Below, in pieces: positions 1 to 8,014 of a stretch of DNA of 64,000 nucleotides (within the stretch, counting starts at the first letter, position 1; the number at the start of each line of letters is the position of its first letter). Origin of the DNA: JABGQS01 sp963674545 (GTDB taxonomy: Bacteria > Bacillota > Clostridia > Christensenellales > SZUA-584); contig CAXXFB010000001.1 of NCBI GenBank assembly GCA_963674545.2, forward strand, positions 2,046,001 through 2,110,000. Reading direction: 5' to 3'. A program made the position numbers and the translations under genes. Below the pieces are notes generated by a model, which was given only the letters and a program-made list of their open reading frames with translations, was not told the DNA's origin and searched no databases.

Positions 1-984
1 AATCCCGAAGTTCGTACTGCATTCCAGGTGCGCTCGAAGATAATGAGCATCATACGGCGTGTCATGGACGAAAAGGGCTATCTTGAGGTAGAAACACCTG
101 TGCTTCATATGCATGCTACCAACGCCGCCGCAAAGCCGTTTCGTACCCACCACAATACGCTCGATCTTGATATCGTGCTGCGTGTTGAGCTGGAGTTATA
201 CTTAAAAAGGCTTATCATCGGCGGTATAGATAAAGTATACGAAATTGGCCGCATCTTCCGCAACGAGGGAATGAGCCCGAAGCATAACCCGGAATTCACT
301 ATGCTCGAAATGTACGAAGCATACACCGACTATAACGGCATGATGGACCTGTGCGAAAATTTATACACAACTATAGCACAGGAGGTCCTTGGCGGATACA
401 AGCTTAAATATCAGGATGCCGATATAGACCTTACTCCTCCCTGGCGCCGCATTACCATGACGCAGACTGTCAAAGAGCAGACAGGAATAGACTTTGCAGA
501 GATAGCTGATGATGAAGCAGCCCGCAGTCTGGCAAAAGAAAAAGGTCTTCATATGGAAAACGACGATATGAGCAGGGGCGAGATACTCAACCTCTTCTTC
601 GAAGAGTTCGTTGAGCCCACGCTTATCCAGCCGACTTTCATATACGATTATCCCATAGAGATATCTCCGCTGGCAAAGCGCACTCCGTATGACCCGAGGC
701 TGACCGAGAGGTTCGAAATCTTCATCTACGGACGTGAAATGGGCAACGCTTTTACCGAGCTTAACGATCCGATAGACCAGCGTGAGCGCTTCATAGAGCA
801 GGCCAAGAAGAAATTTACCGAAGGCGAGTTCGAGATCGACGAAGACTTTGTTACAGCTATGGAATACGGCATGCCGCCGACCGGTGGAATGGGCCTTGGC
901 ATAGACCGTATGGTCATGCTGTTTACAGACAGCTTCTCTATAAGGGACGTGCTTCTCTTCCCGACTATGAAGCCAAAAGAATAA
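1..984 (+). CDS. lysS: Lysine--tRNA ligase (class II), C-terminal part; 5' end outside window
   Basis: The frame is open from base 1, so only the last 327 residues are seen. The enzyme charges tRNA-Lys with lysine in the cytoplasm. Class II motif 2 (RIFRNEG followed by HNPEFTMLE) lies near 250-310 and motif 3 (GMGLGIDRMVML) near 885-925. The family's usual C-terminal ending (RDVLLFPTMKP) is present, so the 3' end is complete. The stretch FRTHHNTLDLD...ELYLKRL is the LysRS lysine-pocket region. A strong hairpin terminator follows at once. An ATG at 28 is internal and not the start. Class II LysRS is seen directly; AspRS and AsnRS are excluded by the LysRS-specific FxTHHN segment. Confidence 0.96.
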   Translation, partial: NPEVRTAFQVRSKIMSIIRRVMDEKGYLEVETPVLHMHATNAAAKPFRTHHNTLDLDIVLRVELELYLKRLIIGGIDKVYEIGRIFRNEGMSPKHNPEFTMLEMYEAYTDYNGMMDLCENLYTTIAQEVLGGYKLKYQDADIDLTPPWRRITMTQTVKEQTGIDFAEIADDEAARSLAKEKGLHMENDDMSRGEILNLFFEEFVEPTLIQPTFIYDYPIEISPLAKRTPYDPRLTERFEIFIYGREMGNAFTELNDPIDQRERFIEQAKKKFTEGEFEIDEDFVTAMEYGMPPTGGMGLGIDRMVMLFTDSFSIRDVLLFPTMKPKE

Positions 985-1001
985 ATATTTCAGATCAGCT
1001 G

Positions 1002-1032
1002 AGCGCCTTGGGTAAACCCCAGGCGCTTTTTT
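1002..1032 (+). terminator. Intrinsic terminator of lysS
   Basis: AGCGCC(T) pairs with (A)GGCGCT around a GGG/CCC inner stem with one mismatch, and a run of six T follows. It lies 18 bases after the lysS stop. Confidence 0.9.
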
Positions 1033-1096
1033 AATGTTTTGTTGCCCCTTTGCCTTGGTTTGTGTTATTATTGGTCATAAGAAAAGGAGTGATCTT

Positions 1097-1639
1097 TTGT
1101 CCGACTCAACTAGAAAATTCTTAAGGTTCATATGGTATCTGTTTTCAAGGATACTTGTCTGGCTGGCAGTTATACCGCTTATCGTGCTTTCTTTTTTTGC
1201 TGCGATGGACTATATGAACGTGCGTATACTTACTAGCGACGGGCTGGAGGCACGCGCTGGTGTAATAATAGCCGGTGACGACCCCACTCCCCTTTCAAAA
1301 GTTTTCTCGAAAAGTTTTCTTGAAAGTGACACTATGCTCAACTCCGATATATACCGGCAATACATAGTTTCAGATTTTGATTACGATATTAAACTTCCTT
1401 TTATTATAATTATGCCGTGGAAGAAAACCGTAACACTGCGCATAACTGAAACAGTAAATGATATTGACGCTGAAATATATTCCGGCGCTGAAAACGCCGC
1501 AGAAATAAGCGAAATTCCTCCCGAATGGCAGAGCGCCACCTACGACGTTACGCTTGTGAGATATGAAGAAAACTGGCGTATAGTCAGCATGGAGCTTGTC
1601 GAGCCTGCCCCTACTCCTTCAGAAGAGACAACAGAATAA
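1097..1639 (+). CDS. Single-span membrane protein of unknown function, upstream of dus
   Basis: I do not recognise the family. An open frame extends up to an ATG at 1034, but an AAAGGAGTG ribosome binding site at 1082-1091 is placed for the TTG at 1097, giving 180 residues starting MSDSTRKFLRF. A hydrophobic segment at about residues 10-38 (WYLFSRILVWLAVIPLIVLSF) would anchor it. The rest looks like an extracytoplasmic beta-rich domain with an acidic Thr/Glu/Pro tail. Its stop overlaps the start of the dihydrouridine synthase by one base (TAATG), so the two are probably translationally coupled. No functional motif is visible. Confidence 0.75.
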   Translation: MSDSTRKFLRFIWYLFSRILVWLAVIPLIVLSFFAAMDYMNVRILTSDGLEARAGVIIAGDDPTPLSKVFSKSFLESDTMLNSDIYRQYIVSDFDYDIKLPFIIIMPWKKTVTLRITETVNDIDAEIYSGAENAAEISEIPPEWQSATYDVTLVRYEENWRIVSMELVEPAPTPSEETTE

Positions 1640-2622
1640 TGATAAAGTCACGAAGCAGCGTTTTTCTTGCACCCATGGCTGGCGTTACTGACCGTGCATT
1701 CAGGCAGCTCGCCATAGAACAGGGCGCCGGGCTGACATATACAGAGATGGTCAGTGCCAAGGGGCTTGAATACGGTAACAAAAAAACTGCTCTTCTCATT
1801 TCGCCAGCCGATAACGAAGATTTTTTTGGTGTACAGCTCTTTGCAGGAGAGCCTGAACCTTTAAAACAGAGCATAACAGAGCTGCAGGAAAAATACCCGG
1901 CTATCTGCGTTTTCGATATTAACATGGGCTGCCCTGCACCAAAAATAACAAAAAACGGCGAAGGCAGCGCACTAATGAGAGACCCTTCAAGAGCGTCGGC
2001 TCTCATTAAAGCAGCTATCAGCGTTTCAAAAGTTCCTGTTACCGTCAAGTTCCGCAAAGGCTGGGACGATAAAAACATCAACGCTGTCGAATTTGCAAAG
2101 ATGGCACAGGACTGCGGCGCTGCAGCAGTCACCGTACACGGCAGAACACGCGAACAATTCTACAGCGGAAAGAGCGACAACAGCATCATAACCGCAGTAA
2201 AACAGGCTCTTAGTATACCTGTGACAGGAAACGGCGATATATTTTGTGCGCAGGATGCACTCCGCATGTTCAATGAAACAGGCTGCGATGCCGTAATGGT
2301 AGCTCGCGGAGCGCAGGGCAATCCTTTTATATTCCGCGAGATCCTTCAGCTAATAAACACAGGACAAGCACCGGTCTCCCCGACTGACGAGGAAAAAGCA
2401 ACTGCGCTGCTGCGCCAGGCAAAGCTCACAGTTGCCGATAAAGGCGAATATCTTGCGATGAGACAGCTTCGGAAACACGCTTCGTGGTATCTCAAGGGAA
2501 TAAAAAACGCCGCCCGTTTCAGAGACTCCGCTGTTAAAATGAGCACTCTTGAAGATTTAAAAGCGCTGCTAAGCACAGTCTATACTGATGTTGATATAGA
2601 TACGATATTCGAAAACTCATGA
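1639..2622 (+). CDS. dus: tRNA-dihydrouridine synthase (DusB-like)
   Basis: FMN-dependent TIM-barrel enzyme that reduces uridine to dihydrouridine in tRNA D-loops. Visible motifs are LAPMAGVTDRAFR at about residues 10-22, the catalytic cysteine C98 in NMGCPAPKI, the K/R-rich VKFRKGW segment, H167 and R169 in VHGRTREQFYSG, and the phosphate-binding NGDIF / ARGAQGNPFIF region. The length of 327 residues is normal. It starts inside the stop codon of the preceding membrane protein gene. DusB is the usual Firmicute class, but the exact U position modified cannot be told from sequence. Confidence 0.93.
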   Translation: MIKSRSSVFLAPMAGVTDRAFRQLAIEQGAGLTYTEMVSAKGLEYGNKKTALLISPADNEDFFGVQLFAGEPEPLKQSITELQEKYPAICVFDINMGCPAPKITKNGEGSALMRDPSRASALIKAAISVSKVPVTVKFRKGWDDKNINAVEFAKMAQDCGAAAVTVHGRTREQFYSGKSDNSIITAVKQALSIPVTGNGDIFCAQDALRMFNETGCDAVMVARGAQGNPFIFREILQLINTGQAPVSPTDEEKATALLRQAKLTVADKGEYLAMRQLRKHASWYLKGIKNAARFRDSAVKMSTLEDLKALLSTVYTDVDIDTIFENS

Positions 2623-2626
2623 TAGA

Positions 2627-3058
2627 CTATAGATTGTCCGGATTTATAGCTTTGTCTCTGTAAACAAGATCGTCCCTGCTATGAAACCCAAGACTTTCCC
2701 AGAATTCGTTCCCTTGTTCATTGTCAGCAAACACAACAAGCGCCGCTTTGTTTATCTCCATTCTTTCAAGCTCCTTTAAAACTTGTGCTACCAGCCTTCT
2801 ACCGGTTCCGTTTCTTCTGAACCCTTTGCCGACCATAGCATGATATATATATCCTCTTCTGCCGTCACTGCCGCAGAGTATGGTTCCGGTTATCTCTCCG
2901 TCTTCTTCGGAGACAAAGCATGTGGAAGGATTACGCTGTAAAAACTTTTCTATGCCGTTTTCAGAATCATCTATGCTTCTTAGCCCTACACTGCTTTCAG
3001 AAGTCCAAAGCCTATAAGCATCTTCATAATCTTTGATGTGCATTTTTCTTATTTTCAT
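2627..3058 (-). CDS. GNAT family N-acetyltransferase
   Basis: A 143-residue single GNAT domain. Motif A, the acetyl-CoA pyrophosphate loop, is seen as VGKGFRRNGTGRRLV at about residues 78-92. It is preceded by the beta4 strand (GYIYHAMV) and followed by NKAALVVFADNEQGNEFWESLGF, typical of motif B. The start has the sequence GAGGAAAACATG. It converges on the dus gene, with 4 bases between the stops. Substrate is unknown; the domain is close to the general YpeA/RimI-like acetyltransferases. Confidence 0.88.
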   Translation of the reverse strand: MKIRKMHIKDYEDAYRLWTSESSVGLRSIDDSENGIEKFLQRNPSTCFVSEEDGEITGTILCGSDGRRGYIYHAMVGKGFRRNGTGRRLVAQVLKELERMEINKAALVVFADNEQGNEFWESLGFHSRDDLVYRDKAINPDNL

Positions 3059-3194
3059 GTTTTCTCCTCAAATCAACGCTCCAATTAAAAAACAGTTTTT
3101 CCAAATTAGCTTTTTTCATTTTGTTTTTCTTTTAATATATAGTATTATATTATAGCTGCAGTGTTTTGATAATCAAGTAAAGGAAAGAAATATT

Positions 3195-3734
3195 ATGTTT
3201 AAAATAAAAAGTGAAAATAACAGCGATGAATTCATATGGAGTTCTCTTGGAGACGTAAGCCTTGGCAGAGCAAACCTTGGCGAAAGCATGCCGGTAGAGA
3301 TCTACAGATTGTTTCAGTTTACAATAAGAAGTGTTTTAGCCCGTGAACTCGGTGTTGAAAAATCCAGCGATGTGTTACGGCAGGCAGGAGAGATTGCAGG
3401 AAAAGAGTTCTGCAAACAATTTCTGGACACAAATGCCGAATTTAACGATTTCTTCGCACAACTTCAAAAAACACTCAAGCAGCTAAAAATAGGCATATTC
3501 AGAATAGAAAAAGCTGATATGGATAAGATGGAACTTTTTCTCGTAGTCGAAGAAGATTTGGAATGTTCTGGACTTCCGATAACTGACGAATCTGTCTGCG
3601 AATATGACGAAGGTTTCATTGCCGGGATAATGAAAGAATACATCGGAAAAGAATTTTTAGTACGTGAAATTGACTGCTGGGCCACCGGCGCAAGAGTTTG
3701 CAGATTTAAAGTCACCTTGAAAGAGCAATCATGA
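3195..3734 (+). CDS. V4R-domain sensor protein (4-vinyl reductase family)
   Basis: A 179-residue soluble protein. The last third (CEYDEGFIAGIM...EIDCWATGARVCRFKV) matches the V4R domain, a small-ligand-binding fold related to HNOB/BchJ-type domains. Cysteines lie at about 123, 133, 161 and 168; the C161-x6-C168 pair is the usual V4R signature and could bind metal or sense redox state. A good ribosome binding site (AAAGGAAAG) precedes ATG 3195. The last bases overlap the following diguanylate cyclase (ATGA), so the pair is likely a split sensor and output unit. Family by motif; the ligand is unknown. Confidence 0.78.
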   Translation: MFKIKSENNSDEFIWSSLGDVSLGRANLGESMPVEIYRLFQFTIRSVLARELGVEKSSDVLRQAGEIAGKEFCKQFLDTNAEFNDFFAQLQKTLKQLKIGIFRIEKADMDKMELFLVVEEDLECSGLPITDESVCEYDEGFIAGIMKEYIGKEFLVREIDCWATGARVCRFKVTLKEQS

Positions 3735-4675
3735 AAGAGCATCAAAAGAACTTAACACTGACACAAAAAGACTCAGAAGTTTTAATCGAGCTTAAAAATG
3801 CAGTGGGGCTTCTTTTAAGCGGAGGAAATCCCAAAGCAATTCAAACCGACGGCTGCTCTGAAGATATAAAAGAGCTAGCCGAATACTTCAATGTTTTTTT
3901 GAAATATATCAATGAGCTCTATACATTTTCAACTTCGCTTGCGGCAGGCAATCTGGACGTGGAAAGCCCCGGCAAAAGCAACTTTTTAGCAGCAGGGTTA
4001 AAAGAACTGCGCTCCAGGCTAAGCCACCTGACTTGGCAGGTACAGCAGGTCGCAAAAGGTGACTACAAACAAAGGGTAGATTTCATGGGCGATTTTTCCT
4101 ATTCGTTTAATATCATGGCCAAAGAGCTGGAAGAGCGGGAAAGACAGCTAAAAGACGAAATCGAGAAGAGAAAGAAGATAGAGAAAGAGCTTAAGTATTT
4201 TGCCTTTATTGACCCTCTCACCGGAATATCCAACCGCAGAACTGGTCTTTTGATGCTTGAAAAGGAGCTTGCCAAGAACAAAAGGAAAGGATCAGTCCTG
4301 TCGATATGTTTTCTTGATGTTGATGATCTAAAAACTGTAAACGACACCTATGGTCATAGCGAAGGTGATTTGCTGCTAAAAGCAATCACAAAAATCGTAT
4401 CATCAACTATACGTGAATCTGACACGCTCAGCCGTATGGGCGGAGACGAGTTTTTGATTATCCTTCCGGACAGCGATACTAAAACAGCCGAAACTGTTTT
4501 AGAGCGTATATATAAAAGAACAATTCAGGAAAATGAAAAATCAAAAAAGCCATATGAGCTCAGCTTTAGCTATGGCATACAAGAAACCGCCGGTAATGAT
4601 ATCGTCGATATCGATGAGTTTATCTATGAAGCGGATAAAAAAATGTACTTAAACAAAGTTAAAAAAAATAAATAA
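3731..4675 (+). CDS. Diguanylate cyclase (GGDEF), cytoplasmic
   Basis: It synthesises cyclic-di-GMP. The intact active-site motif G237-G238-D239-E240-F241 is present, and the inhibitory I-site RESD sits five residues before it, so product feedback inhibition is expected. Upstream are HAMP-like helices (about residues 70-135) and a coiled coil of alternating E/K residues (about 130-160). No membrane segment is seen, so the HAMP-like region must be cytosolic. The start overlaps the V4R gene by 4 bases, suggesting that the V4R protein is its input module. The length of 314 residues is normal. Confidence 0.92.
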   Translation: MKEHQKNLTLTQKDSEVLIELKNAVGLLLSGGNPKAIQTDGCSEDIKELAEYFNVFLKYINELYTFSTSLAAGNLDVESPGKSNFLAAGLKELRSRLSHLTWQVQQVAKGDYKQRVDFMGDFSYSFNIMAKELEERERQLKDEIEKRKKIEKELKYFAFIDPLTGISNRRTGLLMLEKELAKNKRKGSVLSICFLDVDDLKTVNDTYGHSEGDLLLKAITKIVSSTIRESDTLSRMGGDEFLIILPDSDTKTAETVLERIYKRTIQENEKSKKPYELSFSYGIQETAGNDIVDIDEFIYEADKKMYLNKVKKNK

Positions 4676-4684
4676 TATCTTAAT

Positions 4685-4712
4685 TAGCCGGCAATTGCAG
4701 GCTTTTTCTTTT
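4685..4712. terminator. Weak terminator-like hairpin between convergent genes
   Basis: AGCC pairs with GGCT, with an inner GC pair and an AATT loop, followed by TTTTTCTTTTTT. The stem is short, so the call is tentative. It lies between the diguanylate cyclase and the convergent SDR gene. Confidence 0.4.
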
Positions 4713-4727
4713 TTCGTTATATAACTG

Positions 4728-5489
4728 TTACTGTATCGTCCATCCGCCGTCAACCAGCAGAAGCGTACCCGTTACCATCCCTGTTGCCGGAGAAGCCAGA
4801 TATATTACTGCGCCCGCCACGTCATCTATAGATGCAACCTTTTTCACGGGGATTCTGTCCAGTACCGTTTTGAGAAAATCGGGGTCGTCCAGACTCTTTG
4901 CAGTGCCCGGAGTATATGAATAAGTAGGACCGACGCAATTGACAGTTACTCCTTCCTGCGCCCACTCCAGTGCTAAAACTTTGCTGACCATATTAACGCC
5001 ACCCTTTGTTGCACAATATACTGCAGATCCCTTTAGTGCAACTACGCTGGCTTGCGAGCTGATATTTATAATACGTCCATAATGGTTCTTTATCATTATC
5101 TTCCCGGCAGCCTGCGAACAAAAGAACAGCCCACGCAAATTGACCTCCATCATTTTATCCCAGTCGTCTTCTGTCACATCAAGAGCCTTGTGCCCAAAGC
5201 CCAGCCCGGCAGAATTCACCAGAATGTCCAGCCTGCCGTAGTCTTTCTCTATCTTATCAAAGGCAGATTTTATCCCGGGGACGTCTGTAACATCAAGATA
5301 TATCGGATATGCTTGTCCGCCTTCTGCGCGGATCTCTTTGGACAGTTCCTCTAACTTATCCATACTGCGGGCTGCAACGATTGTTGTTGCACCGGCTTTA
5401 GCCACACTCTTTGCTATGCCGTATCCTAATCCCATGCTTGCTCCGGTAACAAGAGCGATCTGTCCGTCAAGATCAAACATCGAAGCCAT
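4728..5489 (-). CDS. SDR family NAD(P)-dependent oxidoreductase
   Basis: Classical short-chain dehydrogenase of 253 residues. The cofactor motif TGASMGLG is at 15-22, NSAG at 92-95, N117, the catalytic serine S145 (INISS) and Y158-x3-K162, with the usual C-terminal GTLLLVDGGW. The closest named activities are gluconate 5-dehydrogenase-like or 3-oxoacyl-ACP reductase-like, and I cannot choose between them. AAR at positions 39-41 after the second strand hints at NADP preference. It is monocistronic and convergent with the diguanylate cyclase. About 380 bases separate its start from the next gene. Confidence 0.9.
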   Translation of the reverse strand: MASMFDLDGQIALVTGASMGLGYGIAKSVAKAGATTIVAARSMDKLEELSKEIRAEGGQAYPIYLDVTDVPGIKSAFDKIEKDYGRLDILVNSAGLGFGHKALDVTEDDWDKMMEVNLRGLFFCSQAAGKIMIKNHYGRIINISSQASVVALKGSAVYCATKGGVNMVSKVLALEWAQEGVTVNCVGPTYSYTPGTAKSLDDPDFLKTVLDRIPVKKVASIDDVAGAVIYLASPATGMVTGTLLLVDGGWTIQ

Positions 5490-5793
5490 ACTTTATCTAC
5501 CTGCCTTTCTTTTCCGCCTGGTTTGAATAACTCAAATTTTTACACATTCTCTTTACTGTTTATTATGTAAACATAAAAAATGTCTGCTTTAAAGAATTCT
5601 CTGCTAGAAACAGCTTAATTCAATCCATAACGCCTCTATACAATACACTAAAATTATATTAAATTATTTCGGGAAAAGCCAGTATTTAACGGGTTTTTAT
5701 TTTATTGAGTGAACTCCTATAGAATATAACAGATAAAGATTTGTAATGCAGCGGCTTTCTGAAAGCCTCATAAAAAGATGTATTTCTTTGTCC

Positions 5794-5822
5794 TTGAGCT
5801 AAATGGAAAAGTTTGATAAAAT
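5794..5822 (+). promoter_or_regulatory. Sigma-A-type promoter of the nitroreductase gene
   Basis: -35 TTGAGC (5794-5799), 17-base spacer, -10 TAAAAT (5817-5822). Transcription would start near 5829, leaving a leader of about 40 bases with a TTAGGAGG ribosome binding site. The rest of the 5490-5870 gap holds only a short inverted repeat GGCTTT-CTG-AAAGCC at 5753-5767. Confidence 0.7.
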
Positions 5823-5870
5823 CATTTATATAGTTTTAAACTAAATCAAACACTTTAGGAGGCTATTGAA

Positions 5871-6383
5871 ATGGATGTGTTAAATGCTATTCAGGAAAGA
5901 AGAAGCATAAGAAAATATACTTCACAAACTATAGAAGACGCTAAATTAAACAAAGTTCTTGAGGCTGCAAGATTTTCACCGTCGGCAAGGAACCGGCAAT
6001 CTTGGAAATTCATCGTTGTAAAAGATAACGAAACAAGAGCCAGGCTGGCAGAGGCCTCAGGAAAGCAAATGTTTATTAGTCAGGCTCCTGTTATAATAGT
6101 TGCCTGCGGAACAGACGCAGAAGGCATTATGGCGTGCGGTCAGCCAAGGCATACTGTCGATCTGTCTATCGCCACATCATATATGATACTTGAGGCATAT
6201 GAGCAAGGACTCGGCACTTGCTGGCTTGGTAACTTTGATGAAAAGAAAATAAAAGAAATATTGGGCATACCGGATGGTGTAAGGGTCGTTGCGGTTACCC
6301 CTCTTGGCTATCCTGACGAGAGCCCCGCTGCCCGGCCAAGAAAAAGTCTTGAGGATATCGTATGTTATGAAAAGTATGAGTGA
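5871..6383 (+). CDS. Nitroreductase family protein (FMN-dependent)
   Basis: A 170-residue nitroreductase fold. The FMN-phosphate site RRSIRKY is at 10-16, and the SPSARNRQSWKFIVV segment near 37-51 follows. The central GLGTCWLGNFDE and the C-terminal VVAVTPLGYPDE complete the pattern. Members reduce nitro, quinone or enone compounds with NAD(P)H and act as homodimers. The short length and compact C-terminus match the small clostridial nitroreductases. A TTAGGAGG ribosome binding site lies at the right distance. The substrate cannot be deduced. Confidence 0.9.
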   Translation: MDVLNAIQERRSIRKYTSQTIEDAKLNKVLEAARFSPSARNRQSWKFIVVKDNETRARLAEASGKQMFISQAPVIIVACGTDAEGIMACGQPRHTVDLSIATSYMILEAYEQGLGTCWLGNFDEKKIKEILGIPDGVRVVAVTPLGYPDESPAARPRKSLEDIVCYEKYE

Positions 6384-6412
6384 CTGCAGTAATTCTAAAA
6401 CAACCGATATTA

Positions 6413-6448
6413 AAAAACCCTTTAAAACGCCAATTCTAAAGGGTTTTT
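6413..6448. terminator. Bidirectional terminator, first of three related copies
   Basis: A 12-base stem AAAAACCCTTTA / TAAAGGGTTTTT encloses a 12-base loop, with A-run and T-run flanks. It ends the nitroreductase gene and directly abuts a copy of the tRNA-Val 3' end. Similar hairpins abut the other tRNA 3' copies (near 9870-9905 and at 12512-12549). Confidence 0.85.
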
Positions 6449-6471
6449 GGTAGAGACAGCTGGACTCGAAC
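6448..6471 (-). repeat. Displaced 3' end of tRNA-Val (candidate attachment-site copy 1)
   Basis: These 24 bases are identical to 12551-12574, the T-loop to CCA end of tRNA-Val(CAC), in the same orientation. No tRNA body follows. The next 120 bases (to about 6590) resemble the sequence after copy 2 (9935-10050), including a CCTTTATTAAAGG hairpin with a T-run at 6523-6543. It reads as the distal attachment site of an island inserted at the tRNA gene; a decayed tRNA duplicate is the alternative. The remainder up to 6837 is AT-rich and shows no gene. Confidence 0.75.
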
Positions 6472-6837
6472 TATAATACCTCGAAAAGCGCAATAAAATT
6501 ATGATAAATTGTTTCTTTAAAAGCCTTTATTAAAGGCTTTTTTTCATGGTATAAATTTAGAACAATAAATATAATGGGTAAATTTTTGAGGACATTTTAT
6601 ATGATTTTTGATCCATATTTTGAAAATGTTTTGGTGTTTCTAAATAATTATAAAGCAATAATACTTCCTTAACTTATAACTGGATATAATTGCTATAAAA
6701 ATTCACTTCTGCACCTTTACTGACTCTTAGTATCTGTTATTATTTATTATAGCTAAAATATTTATATATTGAAAAAAGAAAAGCTTTCAAATATACTTAT
6801 TAAATAATATATAATAACTATGTTAGGAAGGACTCCT

Positions 6838-7878
6838 ATGAATCAAATCAATAGCAATATTATAATGCTAAAAAAGCTCAATATAGACCATATTAAAAAA
6901 GCTTTAATAGAGATGGAATATGGTACAAAGCTTACGATTGCAAAAGCAACCGGCTTAAGTGTAGCTACCTGCGGCAATATTCTTAACGAGCTTCTCAAAC
7001 GGGGAGAAGTAATAGAAATGGATACCGCTGAATCAAACGGAGGGCGCCCGGCAAAGCGCTTTATTTATAATATGAATTTCAGATATGTAGCATGTATGTA
7101 TCTGATTTATGATTGCGACAGGAAGGAGCATAATATCACATATGTAGTATCTAATCTTGCAGGAGAGAGGCTGGAAGAAAAGACAGAAAAATTTGATCAT
7201 ATAAATTATGAAACTATAGAAAAACTTACAGACAGGCTTATTAAAAAATATCCGCTCATTAAATCTGTGGGAGTTGGAATCCCCGGCGTGGTAAATGATG
7301 GACTTATATTAAGCGACTGTGATATTGAGAATCTAAACAGTTTTCCGCTGAAAGACAAGTTAAAAAAAGGATTCCCTGTGAAGGTTGTAATAGAGAATGA
7401 CATGAATCTGCAGACCCTCGGGTTTTACAGACAACTTGAGTACGATGAAGCAAAGAATATAGTTCTTATAAACTTCCCGAAAAATAAATGTATCGGTTCG
7501 GGCATCATTGTTGAAGGGCACATACTAAAGGGCAACACAAATTTTGCAGGAGAGTTATCATATCTGCCCTTTGGGATGACGCAAGCCGAGCAAATAAAAC
7601 AATTCAATAGCCCCGAAAGTATGATGCCCTTGGTTATAAGGACTATTACATCAATAATTCCGATAATTAACCCTGATACCATTGCACTTACCGGAGAGCT
7701 AATACAGGCTGAAATTCTTGAAAATATTATTGAAGAATGCAGCAAAATTATTCCCAAAGAACACATGCCGAAAATTATAGTCAGAAAAAATACAGAAGAT
7801 GACTATATTAACGGCTTGCTTTTTGCAACGACAGAGAGCCTGTCCTGTGATATAAAACTGGTCAGGAAAAGAATATAA
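6838..7878 (+). CDS. ROK family transcriptional regulator
   Basis: An N-terminal winged helix (about residues 5-60: TKLTIAKATGLSVATCGNILNELLKRGEVIE) is followed by a ROK sugar-kinase-like domain (SVGVGIPGVVNDG, IENDMN, NFAGELSYLPFG). The usual ROK zinc motif CxCGxxGC is missing, and the AGE motif is not followed by the normal GHxxV. It is therefore probably a sensor without kinase activity. An ATG at 6820 lies within the AGGAAGGA ribosome binding site, so ATG 6838 is the start, giving 346 residues. It is convergent with the aldehyde dehydrogenase and lies in the AT-rich tRNA-Val island. Confidence 0.85.
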   Translation: MNQINSNIIMLKKLNIDHIKKALIEMEYGTKLTIAKATGLSVATCGNILNELLKRGEVIEMDTAESNGGRPAKRFIYNMNFRYVACMYLIYDCDRKEHNITYVVSNLAGERLEEKTEKFDHINYETIEKLTDRLIKKYPLIKSVGVGIPGVVNDGLILSDCDIENLNSFPLKDKLKKGFPVKVVIENDMNLQTLGFYRQLEYDEAKNIVLINFPKNKCIGSGIIVEGHILKGNTNFAGELSYLPFGMTQAEQIKQFNSPESMMPLVIRTITSIIPIINPDTIALTGELIQAEILENIIEECSKIIPKEHMPKIIVRKNTEDDYINGLLFATTESLSCDIKLVRKRI

Positions 7879-7950
7879 AATAAGAAACACATTATAAATT
7901 TTATATCGAAAATTAAATGTTAACCAATCTCCCAGCAACTCCAAATAAAT

Positions 7951-7986
7951 ATATCCTCCCTGCTTGTATAAAATAAGGGAGGATAT
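7951..7986. terminator. Inverted repeat between convergent ROK and aldehyde dehydrogenase genes
   Basis: A perfect 11-base stem ATATCCTCCCT / AGGGAGGATAT encloses a 14-base loop. The flanks are A/T-rich without a clean T-run. Its position between two convergent genes suggests a shared terminator. Confidence 0.6.
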
Positions 7987-8014
7987 TATATAATACTTTT
8001 TATGAGACGAAATG

